From: Labilithrix luteola
GTDB taxonomy: Bacteria; Myxococcota_A; Polyangia; Polyangiales; Polyangiaceae
Length of the DNA: 64,000 nucleotides
Assembly (NCBI RefSeq): GCF_001263205.1
Contig: NZ_CP012333.1
Location: 9,467,501-9,531,500, forward strand
Reading direction: 5' to 3'
This document shows, one piece after another, positions 18,931-27,982 of the stretch. Position 1 is the first letter of the stretch, and every line of letters begins with the position of its first letter. The notes beneath the pieces are model-generated. The model worked only from the letters and a program-made list of their open reading frames with translations. It was not told where the DNA came from and did not search any database. The translations under genes were made by a program, and so were the position numbers.

Positions 18931-19757
18931 GCGATCCCCAGCGATTGCACGAGGACGAAGGCATGCCGGACTTCGATCGTGCGCTTCTGCGTTCCGCTCG
19001 GCTCGACCGCGAGCCGGAAGACGGCGCCGCGCGCGCGCTCGCGGCCTTGGGAATCGGCGCAGGCGGCACAGTTGCGGCGATCGCAGGCGAGGGGACTGCG
19101 ACCCCTTCCGCCGCGAACGGCGCGTCGGTCCTCGGTGCTTCGGCCGTCACCAAAGGTGCTGCGGGGCTCGCGCTTCTCTCCGGCATCGTCATTGCGCTCC
19201 GCATGGCGCTGGCACCGGCGGCGCCTGCGCCTTCCTCCGTCGGACCCGCGACGGCGCCTGCGCCTTCGGTCGTATCGTCATCGGAATCGCCCGAGGTCGT
19301 CGAATCGGCGCCTCGAGCACCGGTTGCGGAGCCGACGATTTCGGTCACCGATCTTCCGTCGGCCAACGCCGCGCTTCCGCGAGCAGGCGCTCGGCCGATG
19401 GTTCCGTCCGTCGCCAAGGTCGAGCCGAAGAGCGACGCCAAGCCGCCGTCCGTCGCGGAGGAAATTGCGCTCATCGACCGCGCGCGTGCGTCGCTCGCCG
19501 CTGGCGATCCGTCGACCGCCGAACACGCGCTCGACGACCACGACGCGCGATTCGCGAACGGGACGCTCGCGCTCGAATCGAAGGTGGCGCGCATCGAGCT
19601 CCTCGTCGCACGTGGCGATTCGAATGCTGCTCGCACGCTCGCCGAGCGCTTCCTCGTCGAGCATCCGCGCTCCGCATACGACCATCGCGTTCGCGGGTTG
19701 ATTCGTCGCTCGTCTACTCAGGATTTAAATTCGAATTCTGATTTGAGTTCGCAATGA
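18927..19757 (+). CDS. Single-pass membrane protein coupled to the ECF sigma factor
   Basis: The 276-residue product has a charged N-terminus that contains MPDFDRALLRSARLDREPE, a membrane segment (GLALLSGIVIALRMALA, near residues 85-100), a Pro/Ser/Ala-rich spacer and a C-terminal alpha-helical TPR-like part (LIDRARASLAAGDPSTAEHAL, then ARTLAERFLVEHP). The overlap with the sigma gene and its topology make it a candidate membrane partner or anti-sigma factor, though no known anti-sigma domain was recognised. The last ~14 codons change to A+T-rich, Asn/Ser-rich coding (DLNSNSDLSSQ), unlike everything around them. Confidence 0.8.
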   Translation: MSDPQRLHEDEGMPDFDRALLRSARLDREPEDGAARALAALGIGAGGTVAAIAGEGTATPSAANGASVLGASAVTKGAAGLALLSGIVIALRMALAPAAPAPSSVGPATAPAPSVVSSSESPEVVESAPRAPVAEPTISVTDLPSANAALPRAGARPMVPSVAKVEPKSDAKPPSVAEEIALIDRARASLAAGDPSTAEHALDDHDARFANGTLALESKVARIELLVARGDSNAARTLAERFLVEHPRSAYDHRVRGLIRRSSTQDLNSNSDLSSQ

Positions 19758-19798
19758 GAGCGGCGTCGCGTGGCCATTCGTGCGTGTCGGAGGTCGGC

Positions 19799-21655
19799 AT
19801 GCTCAAACGCATCAGTCTCGTCGTCGCGACTTCGCTCGCGCTGTTCGGTTGCAAAGGTGATCTTGCTTCACTGGGGGGGCCTGTCGAAGTGGGGGTGGTC
19901 GAGCCCACGGCGTCGCCGTCGTTCATCGTGACCCCAACGGGAACTCAAACCGTGTCGGGCAAAGTCGATCTGCTCCTCATGGTCGACGACTCCGGGTCGA
20001 TGGGCGACAAGCAGGAGCTCCTGAAAAAATCGCTGCCGGCTCTGGTTCGGCGACTCGTTTCTCCGAATTGCGTGGACGCGAGCGGCACCGTCATCGCCCC
20101 GAGCAACAACGGCTTCTGCGCGACCGGGCACCTCGAGTTTGCTCCTGTGAACGACCTGCACGTCGGCATCGTGACTTCGTCGCTCGGTACGCCGGGCAGC
20201 GACACCTGCGTGCAGCCTCTCGTCGACAGGAAGGCGCATCTGGTCACGACCGGTCCGGGCGGAGTGCCGGTGGCGAACGCCAGTGCGGGCTTTCTTTCGT
20301 TCGGAGCAGGCGGAGTCGCCGACCCGACGCAGTTGATCGACGACGTCACCGCGCTCGTTGGGGGCGTGGGCACGAGAGGCTGTGGTCTCGAAGCCCAGCT
20401 CGAGGCTTGGTATCGCTTCCTTGTCGAACCGAATCCTTACGACAGCGTCACGGTCGACGCCGACGGCGTTGCCCATCGAGAAGGTACCGACGAGACGGTT
20501 CTCAAGCAGCGCCACGATTTCCTGCGCCCCGATTCGCTGCTCAGCATCGTGGTCGTGACGGACGAGGATGATTCGACCGTCGATCCGGTATCTCTCGGAG
20601 GTCGGGGGTGGGGGTTCGCCAACATCTCGTTTCCTGGCTCGAACGCTCCGCAAAATGGCGGCCGCGGTACCGCTCCGCGCGCGACATCGGCCTGTGCCGC
20701 CAATCCGGGGGCGCCTGAGTGCACGTCCTGTGGCTTCGCCGCTGCCTGCGCCAACGGTAGCGGACCGAGCGCGGACCTCTGTGCCGTCGTCGAGAACGAT
20801 CCGATCTGCTCGACGACGCCGTATTACGCGGACCGGGACGACTCGCCGGACGCGCGCTTCTTCCAGATGAAGCGACGCTTCGGTGTCGACCCGCAGTTTC
20901 CGCTGGACCGCTACGTCCAAGGCTTGCTCTCGGCCAAGGTGCCGAGCCGCGAGGACGACCACGACGCCGACGGCCGCTACACGCCGACACCGTCGTGCGA
21001 TAACCCGATCTTCGCGCCGGCGCTGCCGACGTCGGCCGACCAAGAGCTGTGCCATCTGACGGCCGGACCGCGCTCGCAGCGCCTGGTGGTGCTCAGCGTC
21101 ATGGCCGGCGCGCCGCCCGATCTCCTGCATCCGAACATGACCGCCGGCGACTGGGCGCGCGTGGTCGGCACCGATCCCGCGGGCTACGTGCTGAGCGGTA
21201 TCGATCCGCACATGCTCCAGTCCATTGACCCGCGGCCCGGGCTTCCTGGGCCGTCCTCGGCGAACGACGCGGACCCGGTTCATGGTCGCGAATGGGTGAC
21301 GCAGGGTGAACTCCAGTACGCGTGCACGTTTGCGCTCGACGCGCCGCGCGATTGCACCACCGTGATCCCCGACGACTGCGACTGTCGTCTCGGCACGAAC
21401 GCCGCGTCGCCGATCTGCGACGCAACCGTGCATACGCTTCAGGTGGCGGCCAAGGCGTATCCGGGCGTGCGGCCGCTTCGTCTGGCGCAGCTCCTGGGAG
21501 ACAACGCGGTGGCGTCTTCGATCTGTCCGAGCCCGACGACCGGTCCAGTGACCGTGCCGGGAGGCAACGGACCGACCACGGGCTACGGCGAGGCGTTCCG
21601 GAGGCTCGGCAACCGGATGGCCATGTCGCTGCTCCCGGCACCGACCGGTCTCTGA
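19799..21655 (+). CDS. VWA-like lipoprotein with MIDAS motif
   Basis: The 618-residue lipoprotein has a short signal (MLKRISLVVATSLALFGC) and then a von Willebrand A-like fold. LLLMVDDSGSMGDKQ carries the DxSxS part of the metal-ion-dependent adhesion site, and SIVVVTDEDDS is a likely later acidic motif. Many Cys residues in the C-terminal half (for example CTSCGFAAAC and CDCRLG) suggest disulfides outside the cell membrane. A strong GGAGGT site at 19789-19794 fixes the ATG at 19799, 4 nt downstream. Similar secreted VWA-like lipoproteins are common in Polyangia genomes. Their role is unknown, possibly adhesion or surface assembly. Confidence 0.85.
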   Translation: MLKRISLVVATSLALFGCKGDLASLGGPVEVGVVEPTASPSFIVTPTGTQTVSGKVDLLLMVDDSGSMGDKQELLKKSLPALVRRLVSPNCVDASGTVIAPSNNGFCATGHLEFAPVNDLHVGIVTSSLGTPGSDTCVQPLVDRKAHLVTTGPGGVPVANASAGFLSFGAGGVADPTQLIDDVTALVGGVGTRGCGLEAQLEAWYRFLVEPNPYDSVTVDADGVAHREGTDETVLKQRHDFLRPDSLLSIVVVTDEDDSTVDPVSLGGRGWGFANISFPGSNAPQNGGRGTAPRATSACAANPGAPECTSCGFAAACANGSGPSADLCAVVENDPICSTTPYYADRDDSPDARFFQMKRRFGVDPQFPLDRYVQGLLSAKVPSREDDHDADGRYTPTPSCDNPIFAPALPTSADQELCHLTAGPRSQRLVVLSVMAGAPPDLLHPNMTAGDWARVVGTDPAGYVLSGIDPHMLQSIDPRPGLPGPSSANDADPVHGREWVTQGELQYACTFALDAPRDCTTVIPDDCDCRLGTNAASPICDATVHTLQVAAKAYPGVRPLRLAQLLGDNAVASSICPSPTTGPVTVPGGNGPTTGYGEAFRRLGNRMAMSLLPAPTGL

Positions 21656-21700
21656 AACTCGGACGCAGACCGGGACCTCGGACCGGTCCTTCGGCCTTCG

Positions 21701-21744
21701 GCGGCCCCGTGGAGAGCGCTTCGAGCAGCTCTCGGCGGGGCCGC
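21701..21744 (+). other. Strong stem-loop after the VWA-like gene
   Basis: GCGGCCCCG (21701-21709) pairs with CGGGGCCGC (21736-21744), and inside it GAGAGC (21712-21717) pairs with GCTCTC (21728-21733). The stem is long and G+C-rich but has no T-tract, so it could stabilise the 3' end or act as a Rho-assisted terminator. Further along the same gap lie the palindrome CGTTA-TGCG-TAACG (21749-21762) and CATAA-GATGCA-TTATG (21831-21846). No gene is supported between 21656 and 22032. Confidence 0.5.
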
Positions 21745-21995
21745 TGCGCGTTATGCGTAACGACCGGCGCCGGACGGGGACCCGCACGAAACGCCCTAAA
21801 TTCCCTCCCAGCGCCCCTGTTCAAATTTCGCATAAGATGCATTATGTCAACTAACGGGACGGCCCTCGGCGGGGGGCGGCCTGGGCGCCGGTCAGGCTCC
21901 AGGCGCTCGGCGGTCCGTCGTTCGCGGTCCGTTCGCAGCTCCGAGCGGCTCCCCGTCTGGTGACGCTCGGCGAGCTGGTCGGACCGGGCGCCGCG

Positions 21996-22025
21996 TTGAC
22001 ACGCACGTCGACCATCGACGAGCGT
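21996..22025 (+). promoter_or_regulatory. Candidate promoter of the urease operon
   Basis: A consensus TTGACA (21996-22001) is followed after 18 bases by GAGCGT (22020-22025), a weak -10 that lies 7 nt before the GTG of ureD. This repeats the -35/-10/start geometry of other leaderless-looking promoters in the window. The poor -10 suggests a helper activator, perhaps a nitrogen or nickel regulator, but no such site was recognised with certainty. Confidence 0.4.
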
Positions 22026-22032
22026 TGCTTAC

Positions 22033-22926
22033 GTGGACGACGGACCTCGCGGTACGACGGCAAACGAAACGAACGAAGCGATCGGCCGTGGGCAAGCCGA
22101 AGCTGCCGGTCGCGGCTCGCTGGTCGCCACGCGGCCCGACGCCCGGATGGCCTCGACGCTCAGCCATGCGTTCGCCACGAGTCCGCTCCGGTTTGTCCGG
22201 CCGACGTTCCCGGGATCTTCGGCGGCCGCCGTGTGCCTGGTGACGTTCGGCGGCGGCCTCGTCGATGGCGACACCGTGGACCTGGACGTCACGGTAGACC
22301 CTGGCGCGACGCTGCTCGTGTTCACCCAGGCCACGACCAAAGTGTTCCGCGGACGCGCCCGGCAATCGCTCCGGGCCAGGGTCGCCGGCACGCTCGTTCT
22401 GCTTCCCGACCCCGTGGCGTGCTTTCGCGATGCCCACTACACGCAGCATGTCGACGTCGACCTCCAAGGTCCGTCGGCGTCGTGCGTGGTGCTCGACGGC
22501 TTCACGTCGGGCCGTGCGGCGTACGGTGAACGCTGGGCCTTCGGCAGCCTCGAAACGAGAACGGTCGTCCGACGCGATGGAAAGAAGCTTCTCCACGAAG
22601 CCTTCCGGCTGGACGCGAAGGACGGCTCGATCGCCGAACGCATGGACCGCTTCGAGGCATTCGCCACGCTGTTCGCCATCGGCCCGGGCGTCGCTCCGGT
22701 TCGTGCCGGGATCCTGAGCCACTCCCGTGAGCACGCTCGCGGGGCCGACGGTGCCCTCGTTGCGGCGCCTAGCCCCCTGCCCGTGCCCAGACGCGATTCG
22801 ACCAGCGATGGCGCGATCGTTCGGATCGCAGGAACGACGCCGCTGGGCGTCATCGACGAAGTTCAGAGGCGTCTCCGAAACCTTCCCGAAATCGACGTCG
22901 TGGATCCCTTCACTGCGCGCCATTGA
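22033..22926 (+). CDS. ureD: Urease accessory protein UreD
   Basis: The 297-residue product matches UreD: SPLRFVRPTFP, GGGLVDGDTVDLDVTVDPGA, the TQATTKVFR stretch, LPDPVACFRDAHYTQ and DGFTSGRAAYGERW. UreD forms the scaffold with UreF and UreG on which nickel is inserted into apo-urease. Here it opens the operon, 26 nt before the structural gene, as in ureDABC-type clusters. The N-terminal ~35 residues are less conserved. GTG 22033 is the first start after the predicted promoter. Confidence 0.93.
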   Translation: MDDGPRGTTANETNEAIGRGQAEAAGRGSLVATRPDARMASTLSHAFATSPLRFVRPTFPGSSAAAVCLVTFGGGLVDGDTVDLDVTVDPGATLLVFTQATTKVFRGRARQSLRARVAGTLVLLPDPVACFRDAHYTQHVDVDLQGPSASCVVLDGFTSGRAAYGERWAFGSLETRTVVRRDGKKLLHEAFRLDAKDGSIAERMDRFEAFATLFAIGPGVAPVRAGILSHSREHARGADGALVAAPSPLPVPRRDSTSDGAIVRIAGTTPLGVIDEVQRRLRNLPEIDVVDPFTARH

Positions 22927-22952
22927 GTGCGCATGCACCGAGGACGTAGGCC

Positions 22953-23701
22953 ATGCATCTGTCGCCGCGCGAAATCGACAAGCTGCTGCTCCATCAAGCT
23001 GGCGTGCTCGCGCAGAAGCGGCTCGCTCGCGGGCTTCGACTGAATTACCCCGAGGCCGTGGCGCTGCTCGCGACGCAGCTCCTCGAGCTCATTCGCGATG
23101 GAAGGAGCGTCGCCGAGCTGATGGACGTCGGGCGTCGTATCCTCGGGCATCGTCAGGTGCTGCCGGGCGTCGCCGACCTCATCGACGAGGTGCAGGTCGA
23201 AGGCACGTTCGAGGATGGAACGAAGCTCGTGACGGTCCACGATCCGATCGCGCTCGACGACGGCGATCTGAATCTGGCGCTGTACGGGAGTTTCTTGCCG
23301 GTCCCCGATCGGTCGATCTTCGGCGTGAGCCCGTCGCCGGTGACGGCTGCGGGAGCCGTCGACGTGGTCCCGGGCGACATCGAGCTCTACGCCGGGCGCG
23401 CACGCGTCACGATCCAGGTCACGAGCCGGGGCGACCGACCCATCCAGGTCGGCAGCCACTATCCGTTCGACCAAACGAACGCGGCGCTCGATTTCGATCG
23501 CGCAGCAGCCCACGGCAAGCATCTCGACATTCCCGCCGGCACCGCGGTGCGCTTCGAGCCCGGCGATACCCGCACGGTTACCCTCGTGGAGAACGGATCG
23601 AGCTCTCGTGAGGGGCCGTCGGCGGCAGACATTGCTCGCAACTTCGAGCGCCTCTCAGTCCACCTTCCCGACGCCGACGAAACTCTCCAGGAGGCCAAGT
23701 C

Positions 23702-23705
<4 letters not shown>
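22953..23705 (+). CDS. ureAB: Urease subunit gamma/beta fusion (UreAB)
   Basis: This 250-residue protein joins two urease subunits. Residues 1-100 are UreA-like (MHLSPREIDKLLLHQAGVLA, LNYPEAVALLATQLLELIRDG, RQVLPGVADLIDEVQVEGTF). Residues about 130-250 are UreB-like (VVPGDIELYAGRARVTIQVTS, then GDRPIQVGSHYPFDQTNAAL). The two are linked in one frame by about 30 residues. Fusion is known from Helicobacter UreA and some other lineages. The structural subunits thus pair fused AB with separate C. The stop overlaps the ureC start by 4 bases (ATGA). Confidence 0.95.
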
Positions 23706-25414
<1,709 letters not shown>

Positions 25415-25425
25415 GGAGCACGACA

Positions 25426-26133
25426 ATGACGAGCGACGGTCTGCCCCTGCCTCCCATGCCGGCCACGAGTCCGTCGGCGCCGTGGCTGCTCTTGCAGCTG
25501 ACCGACGGCTCGTTTCCCTCGGGAGCGTTCGCCCACTCGGCCGGTCTCGAGGCCGCCGTGCGTCTCGGTGGGCTCCAAGCCGTCGAACCGTTTCTCGACC
25601 AGCTTCTCGTTCAGACCGCGTACTCGGCGCTGCCGTTCGTGCGGGCGGCCTGCCACGGCACCGAGTCGCTCGCCGATCTCGACGAGGCGTACGACGCGAC
25701 GATCGCCAACCACGTGGCAAACCGCGCGAGCCGCGCACAAGGGCGGGCGTTCGTGAGCGCCGCTGCGCGGATCTTCGAAGAGCCGCCACGCGCGCAGCTG
25801 GTGGGAGCCGTCGCCGAGCATGCCGAACGCGGACCGGCTCACTACGCGCCGATGCTCGGAGCGATCTGCAATGCGCTCGGCGTCCAGGCGCGCGACGCGC
25901 AGATCGTGTTCCTCCACGGCACGGCTCGTACGGTGCTCTCGGCGGCGGTACGGCTCTCGCTCATCGGCCCGCTCGAAGCCCAGCGCATCCAGGCCGGGCG
26001 GTCGGGCCTGCTCGATCATCTGCTTGCGCAATGCACGCATCGAACCGTCGAGGATGCCGCGCAGACGGCACCGCTCGTCGAAATCTACGGCGCGCTCCAC
26101 GACGAGCTCGACGCGCGACTCTTTCAATCGTGA
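25426..26133 (+). CDS. ureF: Urease accessory protein UreF
   Basis: The 235-residue protein shows the UreF pattern LLQLTDGSFPSGAFAHSAGLE at its N-terminus and a helical body (SRAQGRAFVSAAARIF, HYAPMLGAICNALGV, HGTARTVLSAAVRLSLIGPLEAQRI). UreF acts as the scaffold and GTPase-gating partner between UreD and UreG. The start has GAGGAG 8 nt upstream. It is 8 nt from ureG, in the order D-AB-C-F-G. Confidence 0.95.
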   Translation: MTSDGLPLPPMPATSPSAPWLLLQLTDGSFPSGAFAHSAGLEAAVRLGGLQAVEPFLDQLLVQTAYSALPFVRAACHGTESLADLDEAYDATIANHVANRASRAQGRAFVSAAARIFEEPPRAQLVGAVAEHAERGPAHYAPMLGAICNALGVQARDAQIVFLHGTARTVLSAAVRLSLIGPLEAQRIQAGRSGLLDHLLAQCTHRTVEDAAQTAPLVEIYGALHDELDARLFQS

Positions 26134-26141
26134 GGGGAACG

Positions 26142-26888
26142 ATGGCGCACGGCGATCACGATCATCCGCATGACCACGATCACGACCACGCGCATGGTCA
26201 CGGCCATACGCACGAGAAGTATGCGGGGCCGGGGCTCTTCCGCCAGCGTGCACCGCGCCGGGCGCGTGACTTCGGCAAGCGTGCCTTTACGGTCGGCATC
26301 GGCGGGCCGGTCGGGAGCGGAAAGACGGCGCTCGTCCTGTCGATCTGCCGGAAGCTCCGCGACCGCATGAAGCTCGGCGTGGTCACGAACGACATCTTCA
26401 CGCGCGAAGACGCCGAGTTCCTCCACCGCCACGACGCGCTACCGTCGCCGCAGATCCGCGCGGTCGAAACCGGCGGGTGCCCGCATGCGGCGATCCGCGA
26501 GGACATCACGCCGAACCTCGACGCGCTCGAGCAGCTCATGCGCGACGTGTCGCCGGAGTTGCTCTTCGTCGAGAGCGGCGGAGACAACCTGGCGGCGCAG
26601 TACAGCCGCGAGCTCGTCGACTTCACGATCTACGTGGTCGACGTCGCTGGCGGCGACAAGGTCCCGCGCAAAGGCGGACCGGGCGTCACCGAGAGCGATC
26701 TCTTGATCGTGAACAAGACCGACCTCGCTCCCCACGTCGGCGCGAGCCTCGAGGTGATGGCACGCGACGCCGAACGGATTCGTCAGGGCGGTCCGGTGAT
26801 CTTCACCCGCGCCAACGTGGGCGACGGCGTCGACGACGTGATCGCGCATGTCCTCGCTGCGCGCGCCGACGCGATCGCGCCGAAGTAG
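26142..26888 (+). CDS. ureG: Urease GTPase UreG with His-rich N-terminus
   Basis: The 248-residue GTPase starts with about 24 residues containing roughly ten histidines (HDHDHDHAHGHGHTHEK-type run), then the G domain: GIGGPVGSGKTALV (P-loop), VVTNDIFTREDAEFL, VETGGCPHAAIREDIT (metal-binding Cys-Pro-His), FVESGGDNLAAQYS and IVNKTDLAPHVG (base recognition). UreG hydrolyses GTP to drive nickel delivery. Because no ureE is present in the cluster, the His-rich extension probably stores or supplies nickel, as proposed for His-rich UreG proteins elsewhere; that role is inferred. GAGGGG lies 5 nt before the ATG. Confidence 0.97.
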   Translation: MAHGDHDHPHDHDHDHAHGHGHTHEKYAGPGLFRQRAPRRARDFGKRAFTVGIGGPVGSGKTALVLSICRKLRDRMKLGVVTNDIFTREDAEFLHRHDALPSPQIRAVETGGCPHAAIREDITPNLDALEQLMRDVSPELLFVESGGDNLAAQYSRELVDFTIYVVDVAGGDKVPRKGGPGVTESDLLIVNKTDLAPHVGASLEVMARDAERIRQGGPVIFTRANVGDGVDDVIAHVLAARADAIAPK

Positions 26889-26894
26889 CCTGCG

Positions 26895-27914
26895 CTATTT
26901 GGCGTCCAGGCCCCAGAGCTCCTGCTTCTGGGCGCGGGTCATGAGGAGCTTCATCGCTTCCATGAGCGGGCGCCCCTCGTGGAGCACGTGGTAGACCTGC
27001 TCGGTGATCGGCGCGTCGACGCCGAGCTTCTGCGCGAGCTGCCAGGCCGCCTTCGCCGTGCCGTAGCCCTCGGCGACCGCACGCTGCGAGGCGAGGTAGG
27101 TCTTTGCGTCGACGCCTTCGGCGATCTTCATGCCGAGAGAGCGGTTGCGCGAGAGTGCGCCCGTCGACGTGAGGATCAAGTCGCCGACGCCCCCCAGTCC
27201 CATGAACGTCAGTGGATCGCCGCCGAGCGCGACGCCGAAGCGTGCCATCTCGGAGAGGCCGCGCGTGATGAGCGCCGCGCGCGCGTTGGTGCCGAGGCCG
27301 AGGCCGTCGCATGCGCCGGAAGCGATCGCGAGCACGTTCTTGAGCGCGCCGCCGACCTCCACGCCCACCGGATCCTTGCTCGTGTAGACGCGGAACATCG
27401 GCGTGTGGAGCGCCGAGGCGACCTCGCTCGCCACGGTGTCGTTCTTGGACGCCACGACGACGTCGGTGGGCAGCCCGCTTGCCACCTCGCGGGCGAAGCT
27501 CGGTCCGGACAGGACCGCGAGTGCGTTGCGATCGCGCGAAGGCATCGCTTCCGCGACGACCTCGTTCATCAACTCGAGCGTGTCGTTTTCGATGCCTTTG
27601 GTGGCGATGACGACGTGTGCGTCCTTCGGCACGTGCGGCGCCATGGTCGTGGCGACCGCGCGCAAATAGGCCGACGGCGGCACGAGCAAGACGACGCTGG
27701 CACCGCGCAGGACCTCCCCGGGATCGGTCGATGCGCGAATGGTCTTGGGGAGCGTCACCCCTCCGAGGAACCCCCGATTTTCGTGGTGTTCCTCGATGTC
27801 GCGCACCACCTCGGGCTCGCGCGACCAAAGATGAACCTCGTGATCGCGACGCGCGGCGTGTGCCGCGAGCGCCGTTCCCCAAGCTCCTGCTCCGATGACC
27901 GCGATCTTGCTCAC
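26895..27914 (-). CDS. gpsA: Glycerol-3-phosphate dehydrogenase [NAD(P)+]
   Basis: The 339-residue protein has the GpsA Rossmann N-terminus (VSKIAVIGAGAWGTALAAHA), the loop SREPEVVRDIEE, ATKGIE, VLSGPSFAREVA, GALKNVLAIASGACDGL with the catalytic lysine, and TFMGLGGVGDLILT. It reduces dihydroxyacetone phosphate to sn-glycerol 3-phosphate for phospholipid synthesis. The GTG start at 27914 lies 6 nt after a -10 hexamer, so the open frame that continues upstream is not part of it. It is convergent with the urease operon with only 6 nt between stops, and no hairpin terminator was seen there. Confidence 0.97.
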   Translation of the reverse strand: MSKIAVIGAGAWGTALAAHAARRDHEVHLWSREPEVVRDIEEHHENRGFLGGVTLPKTIRASTDPGEVLRGASVVLLVPPSAYLRAVATTMAPHVPKDAHVVIATKGIENDTLELMNEVVAEAMPSRDRNALAVLSGPSFAREVASGLPTDVVVASKNDTVASEVASALHTPMFRVYTSKDPVGVEVGGALKNVLAIASGACDGLGLGTNARAALITRGLSEMARFGVALGGDPLTFMGLGGVGDLILTSTGALSRNRSLGMKIAEGVDAKTYLASQRAVAEGYGTAKAAWQLAQKLGVDAPITEQVYHVLHEGRPLMEAMKLLMTRAQKQELWGLDAK

Positions 27915-27920
27915 GCCAGA

Positions 27921-27949
27921 ACCATACGACGTGACCCGAAGGCGGTCAC
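27921..27949 (-). promoter_or_regulatory. gpsA promoter, leaderless geometry
   Basis: On the minus strand GTGACC (27949-27944) and TATGGT (27926-27921) are separated by 17 bases, and the GTG start follows after 6 bases. The spacing is what sigma-70 needs, and the mRNA would start at the initiation codon. No Shine-Dalgarno sequence is possible in that gap. Confidence 0.6.
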
Positions 27950-27982
27950 GTTTCGGCGTGCTGCCAAGACGTCGAAGACCAC

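Noticed and set aside
21844..21963. Short frame beginning MSTNGTALGGG before the urease operon
   Set aside because: It is Arg/Ser-rich, lacks a ribosome site and ends within 40 codons. It is unlikely to be a gene.
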